A stretch of DNA of 64,000 nucleotides from Methylobacterium pseudosasicola (GCF_900114535.1 NZ_FOTK01000004.1:212202-276201), one strand, 5' to 3'. Counted from the first letter of the stretch, positions 16,205 to 24,927 are shown. Numbers and translations: made by a program. The notes: generated by a model from the sequence alone, not told the origin.

Positions 16205-17026
16205 ATGGACGCCTCCCCCGAATTCCCGCGCCAGAGCCGCGTGCCCGTGTTCAACATGCCGGGGGTGGTGACGCTCTCGATCGGATTGCTGATGGCGATC
16301 CAGGCGGTGCGCGAGTTCCTGCTGCCGGACACCCTCGACATCCGGGTCGTCCTCGACCTCGCGCTGGTGCCCGCCCGCTGGACGGTATGGTTCGATCCCG
16401 GCAAGGCCGCCGAGGTGATCCAGGCCGCCGCTGGCAGCGGCGACCCGGACATGGAGGCCGCCCGCGAGGCGTTTGCCCGCTACATCACCTCCGAGCACGC
16501 GCTGCAGCCCTGGACGCTGGGCACCTACGCCCTGCTGCACGGCTCCTGGACGCACGTGATCTTCAACAGCGTCTGGCTGGCCGCCTTCGGGTCGCCGGTG
16601 GCCCGGCGCTGCGGCGCCTGGCGCTACGTTCTGCTTGGGCTGGCCGGGACGGTGGCCGGCGGCGTGCTGCACGTGCTGATCGACCCCCTGAGCGCGGGGC
16701 CCCTGGTCGGCGCCTCGGCGGGGATCTCGGCCCTGATGGCGGCCGCCGCCCGCTTCGTGTTCCAGCCGCCCGTCTCCGGCTATGCCGGGCCGCCCTGGCA
16801 ATTGCCGCCGCACCGTCCGGTCGAGACGATCCCCGAGCTTCTGCGCAACCGGACGGCGGTGGCCTTCCTGGCGATCTGGCTCGCCACCAACCTGCTGTTC
16901 GGCCTCGTGAGCGTGCCGCTGGTGGGCGAGAACGCCGCCATCGCGTGGGACGCGCATCTCGGCGGTTTCATCGCGGGCTTCCTGTTGTTCCCGCTCCTGG
17001 ATCGGCGCGAGGCGGCGCGAGGCTAG
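16205..17026 (+). CDS. Rhomboid family intramembrane serine protease
   Basis: A 273-residue membrane protease with about six hydrophobic helices. The catalytic serine is in 'GPLVGASAGISALMAAAARF' (GxSx) and the histidine is in 'AHLGGFIAGFLLFP' near the C-terminus. 'HGSWTHVIFNSVWLAAFG' supplies the conserved HxxxxHxxxN-like helix 2 region. It cleaves transmembrane substrates, which are unknown here. The frame is open far upstream, but the ATG at 16205 gives a normal N-terminus; no strong ribosome-binding site is seen. A CBS-domain gene follows at 17153. Confidence 0.92.
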   Translation: MDASPEFPRQSRVPVFNMPGVVTLSIGLLMAIQAVREFLLPDTLDIRVVLDLALVPARWTVWFDPGKAAEVIQAAAGSGDPDMEAAREAFARYITSEHALQPWTLGTYALLHGSWTHVIFNSVWLAAFGSPVARRCGAWRYVLLGLAGTVAGGVLHVLIDPLSAGPLVGASAGISALMAAAARFVFQPPVSGYAGPPWQLPPHRPVETIPELLRNRTAVAFLAIWLATNLLFGLVSVPLVGENAAIAWDAHLGGFIAGFLLFPLLDRREAARG

Positions 17027-17152
17027 CACCTTGCCAACGCGGCGGTTCGGTCACACACTCGCCATAATGTGAACGAGCCGGGGCCTACCCGGACGACAGC
17101 GTAAAAGGCGCCGCGGCTGACGGCGCATGCACCGCGTCACAGGGAGAGAGCC

Positions 17153-17584
17153 ATGACCGTCGCACGCATCCTCGCCGAGAAGGGTAGCTCCGTCGTCACC
17201 GTGAGCCCCGACAAGACCCTCGAAGAGGTGATCCAGATCCTGGCCGAGAAGCGGATCGGTGCGCTCGTGGTCGCCCATCCCGACGGCTCGGTGGCCGGCA
17301 TCATCTCCGAGCGCGACATCATGCGGGCGCTGGCCCGCCACGGGGGCGCGACCTTCGACGCCCCGGTCTCGGACCACATGACCACCCAGGTCACGACCTG
17401 CGGCCGCAGCAGCACCATCGAGGAGGTGATGGGCCTGATGACCGAAGGGCGCTTCCGCCACGTCCCGGTCTGCGAGGACGGCCGCCTCATCGGCCTGGTC
17501 TCGATCGGCGACGTGGTGGCGCGCCGCATCGCCACCGTGGTGGCCGAGCACCAGGCCCTGCGCGACTACATCACCATGGCGTAG
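17153..17584 (+). CDS. Protein with two CBS domains
   Basis: A 143-residue cytoplasmic Bateman module. CBS1 spans about 8-60 ('VVTVSPDKTLEEVIQILAEK', 'GIISERDIMRAL') and CBS2 about 72-130 ('MTTQVTTCGRSSTIEEVMGL', 'GLVSIGDVVARRI'). CBS pairs bind adenosyl ligands such as AMP or ATP and regulate partner enzymes. AGGGAGAG lies before the ATG. It is a common free-standing alphaproteobacterial protein with unknown partner. Confidence 0.92.
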   Translation: MTVARILAEKGSSVVTVSPDKTLEEVIQILAEKRIGALVVAHPDGSVAGIISERDIMRALARHGGATFDAPVSDHMTTQVTTCGRSSTIEEVMGLMTEGRFRHVPVCEDGRLIGLVSIGDVVARRIATVVAEHQALRDYITMA

Positions 17585-17609
17585 GCCCTGCGCCGGCCGG
17601 GCGTCGCCC

Positions 17610-19181
17610 TCACGCCTTCGCGGGGTCGAGGGTGACGTGCCAGAGGTCGGTATCGGCCGCGTCCTTGAGGGTGACGGTCATCTGCTCGGTGGCCCCGTCC
17701 ACCGCCACGTGGCCGAAGAACTGGTATCCGGCGGCCGGGGAGAGGTTCACCTGGCCCTTGTCGGGGGCCTTCACGTAGCGCAGCTGCGGCCCGAACGTGT
17801 TGTCCAGGGCGTTGGGGCCGTAGGTGCCGGCGTGGAGCGGCCCGGAGACGAACTCCCAGAACGGGTCGAAATCCTGGAACTGCGCCTTGTTGGGATCGTA
17901 GTAGTGGGCGGCCGTGTAGTGCACGTCCGCCGTCAGCCAGACCGTGTTGCGGATCTTGGCCTGCTTGATGAACCGCAGCAGGTCGGCGATCTCCAGCTCG
18001 CGCCCCAGTGGCGGCCCGTCGCCCTGCGCCACTGCCTCCGAGCCGAAATCCCGGTCGACGTCGTAGGTCACCACGAGGCCCAGCGGCATGTCGGCGGCGA
18101 TCACCTTCCAGGTCGCGCGCGATTCGGTGAGCGCCCGCTTCAGCCACGCGATCTGCTGCGGCCCGAGGAAATACGCGTCGGGGCCGTATGCGGTCTGCCG
18201 GTTCTCGCCGTTCGGGCCCCGGTAGGAGCGCATGTCGAGCATGAACACGTCGACCAGCGGGCCGTAGGCGATCTTGCGGTAGACCCGGCCGGGCTCGGCC
18301 GGCTCGAAGCGCATCGGCATGTATTCATGGAAGGCGCGGGCCGCGCGCAACTGCATCGAGAGCACGTTCGGGTCGGCGTATTTCTTCTTCAGGTGCTCGG
18401 CCCGGGTGAGCGGCTCGCCCGGCCACCAGTTATTGGTGACCTCGTGGTCGTCCCACTGCGCCAGGATCGGCACCGAGGCGTTCATCGCCAGCACGTTCCG
18501 GTCGGTGAGGTTGTACTTGTGGCGGCCGCGGAACTCGGCGAGCGTTTCGGCGGGCTTCGACACCTCCTCGGTGACGCGGTTGCGCCAGAGGCTGCCGTCC
18601 GGGAGCTTCACCTCGGCCTGGATCGGCCCGTCGGCATAGATCGTGTCGCCGGAATGGATGAAGAAGTCCGGCCGGTTCTTGAGGATCGCGGAGTAGATCG
18701 TCATGCCGCCGCGGGCCTCGTCGATGCCCCAGCCCTGGCCGACCGTGTCGCCCGACCAGCAGAACGAGACCGAGCGCCTGTCCGCCGGCGCGGTGCGGAA
18801 CCGGCCGACCTGCGCGGGGCCGACGATGGTGGGGGCCGCGACATCCTGGAGCCGGACCCGGTAGAACACGTCCTGGCCCGGGGGCAGGCCGGTCAGCGCC
18901 ACCTTCACGGTGCCGTCGCTCTCGGGCAGCGCGTCCGCGAAGACCCCGCCGCGGATCTCGGAAAAACTCTCGGTGGTGGCCCACTCGATGATCGCCCGCG
19001 CCGGCCGGTCGGACCGCGCCCAGACCACCGCCGAATCGGTGCCGACATCGCCGGATTGGAGGCCGTGGCTGAGGAGCGGCCGGTCGGCGGCCCGGCTCAG
19101 GCCGGGACGGGCCAGACCGGTGGCCATGCCGACGAGGCTGGCGCCTCCGGAGAGAAGGATCTGGCGGCGGCTCGCGTACAT
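17610..19181 (-). CDS. phoD: Alkaline phosphatase D family protein, Tat-exported
   Basis: A 523-residue metallophosphatase acting on phosphodiesters or phosphomonoesters in the periplasm. The N-terminus has a twin-arginine signal ('ASRRQILLSGGASLVG'). Metal and catalytic motifs are 'FCWSGDTVGQ', 'FIHSGDTIYADG', 'AQWDDHEVTNNWW' and 'VWLTADVHYTAAHY'. The ATG at 19181 has GAGGG 8 bp upstream and places the Tat signal at the N-terminus; an upstream start would bury it. No Pho box was recognised. It is convergent with the CBS gene. Confidence 0.93.
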   Translation of the reverse strand: MYASRRQILLSGGASLVGMATGLARPGLSRAADRPLLSHGLQSGDVGTDSAVVWARSDRPARAIIEWATTESFSEIRGGVFADALPESDGTVKVALTGLPPGQDVFYRVRLQDVAAPTIVGPAQVGRFRTAPADRRSVSFCWSGDTVGQGWGIDEARGGMTIYSAILKNRPDFFIHSGDTIYADGPIQAEVKLPDGSLWRNRVTEEVSKPAETLAEFRGRHKYNLTDRNVLAMNASVPILAQWDDHEVTNNWWPGEPLTRAEHLKKKYADPNVLSMQLRAARAFHEYMPMRFEPAEPGRVYRKIAYGPLVDVFMLDMRSYRGPNGENRQTAYGPDAYFLGPQQIAWLKRALTESRATWKVIAADMPLGLVVTYDVDRDFGSEAVAQGDGPPLGRELEIADLLRFIKQAKIRNTVWLTADVHYTAAHYYDPNKAQFQDFDPFWEFVSGPLHAGTYGPNALDNTFGPQLRYVKAPDKGQVNLSPAAGYQFFGHVAVDGATEQMTVTLKDAADTDLWHVTLDPAKA

Positions 19182-19269
19182 TGGAAGCCCTCTAGGTCGA
19201 TGCGGGCCCATCGCAACCGGTCGCGACAACCGCGTGACGATCCTGGCGCGAGGCCGATCGCGAGGAGGT

Positions 19270-20253
19270 TTAGGCTCGTGCGGCGGCGCCGTTCACGACG
19301 GCACGGATGCGGGGCAGGGCCGCCCGGGCCGCCCGGTAGCCGATCTCAATCCCCTCGGCAGCCTTGTGGAAGTCGAACAGGCCGAAGCTGGCGACATCGG
19401 GCCCGATGGCGACGTCCGGCGGGTCGCGCTCCAGCCGCGCCCGGGAGATCCGGTCCTGGGTGATGTTGAAGGCGCCGAGCACCACCCGGGCGATGCCCGG
19501 GACCGGAATCTCGGGCTCCTGCCGCTCGAAGCCCGGCAGCCGCTCGCGGATCACCTGGAGGAAGCTGCGGCGCGGGGCCGGCGTCGGCACCTCGTGCACC
19601 ACCGGGCCGCCGGTATCGCCGTTGAGGTTCACACAGATCACGAGGTCGGCCCCCAGGGAACGGGCGAGCGCCACCGGGACCGGGTTGACCAGGGTCCCGT
19701 CCATCAGCACGCGGCCCTCGTGGGTCACGGGTGGGAACAGGCCGGGAATCGCGTAGGAGGCGCGCACCGCCTCGACCGTCGGGCCCGCGGTGAGGCTCAC
19801 CTCCAGGCCGCTGCCGAATTCGGTGGCGACGCAGCCGAAGCGGATCGGCAGGCTCTCGATCCGGCGCGTGCCGAGATCGGCGAACAGCCGCTGGCGCAGG
19901 CGGTTGCCGGCGATCAGCCCGGAACCGGGAAAGCGCGGATCGATCAGCCGGACCACCCGGCGCCGGGTCAGCTCACGGGCGAAGGTCTCCAGCCGGTCGA
20001 GGCGCCCCGCGGCGTAGCAGGCGCCGACCACGGCGCCGATCGAGCAGCCCGCGACCACGGTGGGATGGATGCCCCCTTCCTCGAGGGCGCGGATCACCCC
20101 GATATGGGCCCAGCCCCGGGCCGAGCCGCCGCCGAGGGCCAAGCCGATGCGCGGGCCTGCGCTCGGCAGCGGCCGGATCGGCTCGACGGTGCCGGGGAGG
20201 AAATGGGGGACGGCCGGACACGCTTGCCATTGCAGGGCAAGGGACGCGCTCAT
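19270..20253 (-). CDS. Patatin-like phospholipase (RssA-like)
   Basis: A 327-residue acyl hydrolase. The oxyanion hole 'LALGGGSARGWAHIGVIRAL', the nucleophile elbow 'GCSIGA' (GxSxG) and the aspartate in 'LMDGTLVNPVPV' (DGG/A-like) form the Ser-Asp dyad. The RssA/NTE-like group cleaves phospholipids or lysophospholipids at the membrane. Its ATG overlaps the hisI stop as ATGA, so translation is probably coupled to hisI, an unusual pairing of histidine synthesis and lipid turnover. About 40 residues precede the catalytic domain. Confidence 0.9.
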   Translation of the reverse strand: MSASLALQWQACPAVPHFLPGTVEPIRPLPSAGPRIGLALGGGSARGWAHIGVIRALEEGGIHPTVVAGCSIGAVVGACYAAGRLDRLETFARELTRRRVVRLIDPRFPGSGLIAGNRLRQRLFADLGTRRIESLPIRFGCVATEFGSGLEVSLTAGPTVEAVRASYAIPGLFPPVTHEGRVLMDGTLVNPVPVALARSLGADLVICVNLNGDTGGPVVHEVPTPAPRRSFLQVIRERLPGFERQEPEIPVPGIARVVLGAFNITQDRISRARLERDPPDVAIGPDVASFGLFDFHKAAEGIEIGYRAARAALPRIRAVVNGAAARA

Positions 20254-20672
20254 GTCCCGGCCGGCTCCAGGGTGACAGCGCCATCCGCCCCGCGGACGAC
20301 GCGGCGGTAGAAGCAGGCCCGGCGGCCGGTGTGGCAGCAGCCGCCATCGCCGCCGACCTCCACGCGGATCAGCAGCGCGTCCTGGTCGCAATCCACCCGC
20401 ATCTCGACGACGCGTTGGATCTGCCCGCTGGTCGCGCCCTTGTGCCAGAGTTCCTGCCGGGACCGCGACCAGTACCAGGCCTCCCCGGTGGCGATGGTCC
20501 GGGCCAGCGATTCGGCGTTCATGTGGGCGAGCATCAGCACCCGCCCGTCATGGGCGTCGACCGCGATGCAGGCGACCAGCCCGTCCCGGTCGAAGCGCGG
20601 GGTGAAGGCCGTACCTTCCTCGACCTCGGCCCGGGTGCCGGGGGGAGCGAAAGCGCTATCGCTTGCGGTCAT
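20250..20672 (-). CDS. hisI: Phosphoribosyl-AMP cyclohydrolase
   Basis: Opens the adenine ring of phosphoribosyl-AMP, the third step of histidine synthesis. The 140 residues contain only the cyclohydrolase, not the HisE pyrophosphatase fusion. Zinc and magnesium ligands are seen in 'VDCDQDALLIRVE' and 'CCHTGRRACFYR'; the active site helix is 'WYWSRSRQELWHKGATSGQ'. It lies between folE (upstream) and the patatin gene (4-bp overlap downstream). Other his genes are not in the window. Confidence 0.96.
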   Translation of the reverse strand: MTASDSAFAPPGTRAEVEEGTAFTPRFDRDGLVACIAVDAHDGRVLMLAHMNAESLARTIATGEAWYWSRSRQELWHKGATSGQIQRVVEMRVDCDQDALLIRVEVGGDGGCCHTGRRACFYRRVVRGADGAVTLEPAGT

Positions 20673-20771
20673 GGCGGCGGAAGCTGATCCGGTGGAGCTT
20701 GAGTCGAGGCTAGTGGGTGTAGGCTGATCGATGAAAGCCGCGTGACGGTGGCGGCCTGGTCGAGCCCTCGG

Positions 20772-21548
20772 TTACTTCGTGCCGCCCCGCACCAGGGTGA
20801 GGAAGCGAACCTGCTCGTTGGCGTCGTCCTTGAACACGCCGCGGAACTGGCTGGTGATGGTCGAGACGCCGGCCTTCTGAACGCCGCGCATCGCCATGCA
20901 GAGATGCTCGGCCTCCACCATCACGGCGACGCCGCGGGGCTTGAGGATGCTCTCGATCACGTCGGTGATCTGGGCGGTCATCGTCTCCTGCGTCTGCAGG
21001 CGGCGCGCGAAGGTATCGACCACGCGGGCGAGCTTCGAGAGCCCGACGACGCCGCGGGTCGGATAATAGGCGATGTGGGCGAGCCCCATGAACGGCACCA
21101 TGTGGTGCTCGCAATGGGAGTAGAACGGGATGTCGCGCACCAGCACGATGTCCGAGTAGCCCTCGACCTCTTCGAACACCCGGGCCAGCAGGGCTTCGGC
21201 ATCCATGTCGTAGCCGCCGAACAGCTGCTCGTAGGCCTTTGTGACCCGGGCCGGGGTATCGCGCAGGCCCTCGCGGGCCGGATCGTCGCCAGCCCAGCGC
21301 AGGAGCGTGCGCACCGCGGCCTCGGCCTCGGCGCGGCTCGGGCGGCCGGTCTCGATGCCCTCGGGCACGCGGGTGGCGGAGGCGGGCTCCGGCGCGACCT
21401 CGACCGCAGCGGGGCGGCCGTCATCGACCGGTCGGTTGTCGTTGCGCATACCCGTCAGACTCTGTCCCAGATCTCGCCCATCGAGGCCGCCACGGTCCAG
21501 ACCGTTTCCCTCGCCCCGGTAGGACAGCGATTTAAGCGCGGCATCCAT
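20772..21548 (-). CDS. folE: GTP cyclohydrolase I
   Basis: Converts GTP to 7,8-dihydroneopterin triphosphate for folate; in methylotrophs it may also feed tetrahydromethanopterin synthesis. Zinc ligands are in '[14 protein letters not shown]' and '[11 protein letters not shown]'. The catalytic core covers about the last 190 residues. The ATG at 21548 gives 258 residues with GGAG 6 bp upstream; ATGs at 21608 and 21449 are alternatives. The N-terminal 65 residues are low complexity and outside the conserved fold. It is codirectional with hisI, 99 bp apart. Confidence 0.95.
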   Translation of the reverse strand: MDAALKSLSYRGEGNGLDRGGLDGRDLGQSLTGMRNDNRPVDDGRPAAVEVAPEPASATRVPEGIETGRPSRAEAEAAVRTLLRWAGDDPAREGLRDTPARVTKAYEQLFGGYDMDAEALLARVFEEVEGYSDIVLVRDIPFYSHCEHHMVPFMGLAHIAYYPTRGVVGLSKLARVVDTFARRLQTQETMTAQITDVIESILKPRGVAVMVEAEHLCMAMRGVQKAGVSTITSQFRGVFKDDANEQVRFLTLVRGGTK

Positions 21549-21642
21549 GGCATCTCCGGCCCGCGCCACACGGGACTTCATCGTGGTGCTATCAGGCTTG
21601 GCATACATCGTCGGATCGCGTCGGGCTGTGAGGGAGATCCCG

Positions 21643-21663
21643 GGCTCGAAACGGTTTCGAGCC
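21643..21663. promoter_or_regulatory. Perfect 21-bp palindrome between folE and NifU-like gene
   Basis: GGCTCGAAAC (21643-21652) and GTTTCGAGCC (21654-21663) are exact inverses around one central G. With almost no loop it is unlikely to be an RNA terminator, and its place between divergent starts (21548 and 21856) suggests a protein-binding operator. Confidence 0.5.
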
Positions 21664-21855
21664 GGCGCCCCGGTTACGTGAGCCTTGGGAACTACCTTGG
21701 CCGTGGGCGCGACCCTGGTCGACGAGCCGCCTCCTCGCGAAGCGACCGTATGCGGCCTATATCATTGTTCGCGCGGCAACACGCAATGCACGCGTCGCGC
21801 GGCAGACTCCCGATGGGCAAAAGCCGATCGGATGACGCACCCGGCTGAGGCCCCG

Positions 21856-22302
21856 ATGCTCGACGACATCTATAACCGCCGTATCCTCGAACTGGCCGCC
21901 GACATCCCGCTTCTGGGGCGCCTGGAACGGCCCGATGCCAGCGCCACCGCGCATTCCCGCCTGTGCGGCTCCACCGTGACCGTCGACCTCGTGCTCGGCG
22001 AGGACGGCCGGGTGGCCGATTTCGCCCAGGAGGTCCGGGCCTGCGCCCTCGGGCAGGCCTCCTCGTCGCTGATGGGCCGCCACGTGGTCGGCGCAACCGA
22101 GGACGAGCTGCGCGGCGTCCGCGAGACCATGCGGGCGATGCTGAAGGCCAACGGCCCGGCCCCCGGCGGGGATTGGGCGGACCTCGCGGTCCTGGAACCG
22201 GTGCGGGACTTCAAGGCGCGCCACGCCTCGACCCTGCTGACCTTCGACGCGGTGGTCGACGCCCTCGACCAGATCGCCGCCAAACGTCAGGCTGCCGCGT
22301 AG
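21856..22302 (+). CDS. NifU-like iron-sulfur cluster scaffold protein
   Basis: A 148-residue protein similar to IscU/NifU N-terminal scaffolds that hold nascent Fe-S clusters. Cysteines are in 'HSRLCGSTVTVDL' and 'VRACALGQASSSLM'; the third ligand cysteine typical of IscU is not seen near the C-terminus, as in a divergent alphaproteobacterial branch. GAGG precedes the ATG at 21856; an ATG at 21832 is possible. It is followed after 6 bp by yidD, an arrangement I associate with Hyphomicrobiales. Confidence 0.82.
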   Translation: MLDDIYNRRILELAADIPLLGRLERPDASATAHSRLCGSTVTVDLVLGEDGRVADFAQEVRACALGQASSSLMGRHVVGATEDELRGVRETMRAMLKANGPAPGGDWADLAVLEPVRDFKARHASTLLTFDAVVDALDQIAAKRQAAA

Positions 22303-22308
22303 AGCCCG

Positions 22309-22674
22309 ATGGTCCGGCGCGCGGCGCATTGGGCGATTCGCGCCTACCAGCTCACCCTGTCGGGCCTGATCGGCCGCCAGTGCCGCCACTGGCCGAGCTG
22401 CTCCGAGTACACCGACCAGGCCATCGCCCGGCACGGGCTCTGGCCGGGGAGCTGGATGGGATTCGCGCGGATCTGCCGCTGCGGTCCGTTCGGCACCCAC
22501 GGCATCGATCTCGTGCCGGACCGTCTGCCGGCGGGCGCCGCCTGGTACCGCCCCTGGACCTATGCCCGCTGGCGCGGCGTCGAGGCCCCGCCGTCGCCTT
22601 TCGCCTGCGAGGCGGTGGGAGAGGCGCCGGCCGAGCTCAGCCCGGTTCAGGACAGGGCCGGGTTACAAGATTGA
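22309..22674 (+). CDS. yidD: Membrane protein insertion efficiency factor
   Basis: A 121-residue small membrane-associated protein that assists YidC/SecYEG insertion. The family core is 'RAYQLTLSGLIGRQCRHWPS', then 'CSEYTDQAIARHG' and 'CRCGPFGTHGIDLVPDRLP', with the conserved three cysteines. The C-terminal 40 residues are an alphaproteobacterial extension. Normally yidD lies beside rnpA and yidC; here it follows a NifU-like gene by 6 bp and is likely cotranscribed with it. Confidence 0.93.
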   Translation: MVRRAAHWAIRAYQLTLSGLIGRQCRHWPSCSEYTDQAIARHGLWPGSWMGFARICRCGPFGTHGIDLVPDRLPAGAAWYRPWTYARWRGVEAPPSPFACEAVGEAPAELSPVQDRAGLQD

Positions 22675-22886
22675 AGAAAGATTTTCTGAAAAATACCCCG
22701 CCTTCCCAAAGTCTTTTTCATAACCTCCGCGATGCAGGCAACGGCCCCATAAGTCACCGTGTCATTCGGGGCTGCGCAGGGCCCCCCGATCGGACGCGCC
22801 CTGGCAACCGATCACGCCCATTCCGGTTGTCCCTCCAGACAGCCCGGCCCGACCGTGGCTGAGCGCCAATCCAGAGTGTGCGAACC

Positions 22887-23057
22887 ATGTCCACCGAGTT
22901 CAGAGGCAAGACGCATATCGACATCTTCGACCGGGCCATGCGCGAGGAATGGGCCCAGCGCTTCGGCGTCAGCGAGGAGCGGCTTCGCAAGGCCGTGACC
23001 ATGGTGGGGAGCCGGATCACCAGCGTCGCCGCCTATCTCGACAAGCCGGTCTCCTGA
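22887..23057 (+). CDS. DUF3606 domain protein
   Basis: A 56-residue protein with the DUF3606 pattern: 'REEWAQRFGVSEERLRKAVT' followed by 'VGSRITSVAAYL'. Function unknown; members are often found among general stress genes in Hyphomicrobiales. Its TGA overlaps the next ATG (TGATG), so it is coupled to the DUF2934 gene. The AT-rich 22660-22760 stretch upstream is the probable promoter region, but no EcfG-type GGAAC/CGTT pair was found. Confidence 0.82.
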   Translation: MSTEFRGKTHIDIFDRAMREEWAQRFGVSEERLRKAVTMVGSRITSVAAYLDKPVS

Positions 23058-23353
23058 TGAAGACGACGGCGTCGGACCCCGAACCCGACCTAGGATCCTC
23101 CCCGGAGCCCGTCGCTCCGGGGAGCGGCCCTCGTCCGCCTCCGAACCGGTCCGAGGACAGGACCGCGCCGGATGCGATTCCGTTCGAGGAGATCCGGGAG
23201 CGCGCCTACGAATTGTGGGAGCGCAACCACCGGCCCGAAGGGTTCGAGATCGAGTTCTGGCTGCTGGCCGAGCGGGAACTGCGCAAGGAGCGCAACCGCA
23301 GGAAGGCCGACGCGGCGCCGCCTGCCCCGGCCGCCGATCCCGAAACGCATTAG
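23057..23353 (+). CDS. DUF2934 domain protein
   Basis: A 98-residue protein. The first 40 residues are proline-rich and disordered; the DUF2934 core is 'IPFEEIRERAYELWERNHRP', then 'WLLAERELRKERNRR'. DUF2934 proteins are small, helical and of unknown role. The start overlaps the DUF3606 stop by one base, so the two are translationally coupled. Confidence 0.82.
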   Translation: MKTTASDPEPDLGSSPEPVAPGSGPRPPPNRSEDRTAPDAIPFEEIRERAYELWERNHRPEGFEIEFWLLAERELRKERNRRKADAAPPAPAADPETH

Positions 23354-23512
23354 GACCCTCGACGGCTGGCTCGGCCTTTGCGAGACCCTGCGGCACGAGC
23401 ATGTCGACAGGCGAGGGCCGGGCGGGATGAGACCGAGATCCGTTTCACACCGGCTTCGCCGCCCTGCAGGGCCGAAGCGCGCTCCAGGCTCCGGAACGAA
23501 CGGGAGCCCGGC

Positions 23513-24028
23513 GTGGATCCTCTCGCTCTGACCCGCCGGAGCTTCGCCGGGCTCGGCCTCGGAAGCGCGGCTGCCGCGGCGAGCGCACGCGGCGCACTGG
23601 CCCAGGCGGGGCCGAGCGGCACCGGCGCTCAGCCCGGAGCGCTCGCCGTCGCCCCGACCTCCCAGGCCGGTCTCGGCCCGCGGCTGACCCTGCACGCCAT
23701 CGACAATGCCCATGGCACGCCCGGCGCCGGTCTGGTCTGCGACCTGTCGATCCGCGACGGCGATGTCTATCGGCCGATCAAGACGGTCACCACCCAGGCC
23801 AATGGCCGCCCGGCCGAACCGCTCCTGGTCGACGACGCGCTGAAGCCCGGCCGCTACGAGCTGCTGCTGCATGTCGAGGCGTATTTCGCGGCGCTCGGCG
23901 TGACGCTCCCGAGCCCGAACTTTCTGGGCCTCGTGCCGATCCGCTTCCAGATCCGCGATGCGCGCCAGCGCTACCACCTGCCGGTGCTGTTCACGCCCTG
24001 GGGCTATTCCTACTATCGCGGCAGCTGA
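23513..24028 (+). CDS. Transthyretin-like 5-hydroxyisourate hydrolase with Tat signal
   Basis: A 171-residue paralogue of the next gene. The GTG start (GGAG 7 bp upstream) gives a Tat signal 'LTRRSFAGLGLGSAAAAASA' and an AQA cleavage region, so it should be periplasmic. The mature part is transthyretin-like: 'LTLHAIDNAHGTPGAGL', 'PLLVDDALKPGRYELLLHV', 'YHLPVLFTPWGYSYYRGS'. HIU hydrolase turns 5-hydroxyisourate into OHCU in urate breakdown. The classic 'HVLD' start of the domain is 'HAID' here and 'PWGYS' replaces the usual 'PFGYSTYRGS' only slightly. Catalysis is likely, not proven. Confidence 0.85.
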   Translation: MDPLALTRRSFAGLGLGSAAAAASARGALAQAGPSGTGAQPGALAVAPTSQAGLGPRLTLHAIDNAHGTPGAGLVCDLSIRDGDVYRPIKTVTTQANGRPAEPLLVDDALKPGRYELLLHVEAYFAALGVTLPSPNFLGLVPIRFQIRDARQRYHLPVLFTPWGYSYYRGS

Positions 24029-24056
24029 GCCCAGCCTGACTGGGATTTCTCGATCC

Positions 24057-24410
24057 ATGGCCGGCATCTCGACCCATGTCCTCGACACCGATCGCGGCCG
24101 CCCCGCCGCCGGGGTGCGCATCGACTTCTCGGTCCTGGACGGCGAGACGTGGCGGCTGGTGAAGAGCGTGGTCACCAACGCGGACGGGCGCACCGACGCG
24201 CCGATCCTGCCGGCGAGCGAGGCGAGGACCGGCCAGTACGAGCTGGTCTTCCACGTCGGCGACTATTTCCGGCAGCGCCCGGGGACCGACGAGGCCGACA
24301 TCTTCATCGACGACCCGGTGGTGCGCTTCGCGATCTTCGACGCCAAGCAGCACTTTCACGTGCCAATGCTGTGCGCGCCCGCGAGCTTCACCACCTATCG
24401 CGGCAGCTGA
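24057..24410 (+). CDS. uraH: 5-hydroxyisourate hydrolase
   Basis: A 117-residue cytoplasmic transthyretin-like enzyme, second step of urate degradation. The hallmarks are 'ISTHVLDTDRGRPAAGV' at the start, an internal arginine in 'TNADGRTDAPIL' and the C-terminal 'PASFTTYRGS'. It lies 28 bp after the Tat-borne paralogue and 4 bp before uraD. 'VPMLCAPASF' replaces the usual 'HVPLLLSPFGY', so the C-terminal active-site strand is slightly altered. Confidence 0.93.
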   Translation: MAGISTHVLDTDRGRPAAGVRIDFSVLDGETWRLVKSVVTNADGRTDAPILPASEARTGQYELVFHVGDYFRQRPGTDEADIFIDDPVVRFAIFDAKQHFHVPMLCAPASFTTYRGS

Positions 24411-24414
24411 GGCC

Positions 24415-24924
24415 GTGCCCGATCTCGCCGCACTCAACCGGATGGAGGCGCAGGCTTTCGTAGCGCTGCTGGGCGGCGTGTTCGAGCACGCCCCCTGGGT
24501 AGCGGAGGCCGCTTGGCCGCACCGGCCCTTCGCCAGCGTCGGCGCTCTCCACGACGCGATGATGCGGGCGGTGCGGCACGCCCCGGCGGAGCGGCGCCGG
24601 GTCTTTCTCAACAACCACCCGGAACTCGCCGGCCCGGAGGCCCGGGCCCGCAGCCTGACGGCGGATTCGGCGAACGAGCAGGGCAGCGCCGGCCTCGACC
24701 GCATCCCGGCAGCGGAAGCCGCGGCCTTCGACCGGCTGAACGCAGACTATCGGGCGCGGTTCGGCTTCCCGTTCATCATCGCGGTACGCGGGCGGAGCCG
24801 GGCCGAGATCTTGGCCGCCTTCGAGGCACGTCTGATCCGCGACCCGGCCGTCGAGGAGGCGACCGCCCTGGAGGAGATCGCCCAGATCACCCGCATGCGC
24901 CTGGACGGGCTGGTCGCGGACTGA
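24415..24924 (+). CDS. uraD: 2-oxo-4-hydroxy-4-carboxy-5-ureidoimidazoline decarboxylase
   Basis: A 169-residue all-helical enzyme that decarboxylates OHCU to S-allantoin, third step of urate catabolism. Features: 'FVALLGGVFEHAPWVAEAAW', 'LNNHPELAG' with the catalytic histidine, 'SANEQGSAGLDRI' and 'FGFPFIIAVRGRSRAEILAA'. GTG start, 4 bp after uraH. It is convergent with the chemoreceptor gene, whose stop is only 3 bp away. Confidence 0.95.
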   Translation: MPDLAALNRMEAQAFVALLGGVFEHAPWVAEAAWPHRPFASVGALHDAMMRAVRHAPAERRRVFLNNHPELAGPEARARSLTADSANEQGSAGLDRIPAAEAAAFDRLNADYRARFGFPFIIAVRGRSRAEILAAFEARLIRDPAVEEATALEEIAQITRMRLDGLVAD

Positions 24925-24927
24925 GCC

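Noticed and set aside
22675..22886. An EcfG-type general stress promoter before the DUF3606/DUF2934 pair
   Set aside because: Searched for GGAAC with CGTT at 16-18 bp; no match in the gap.
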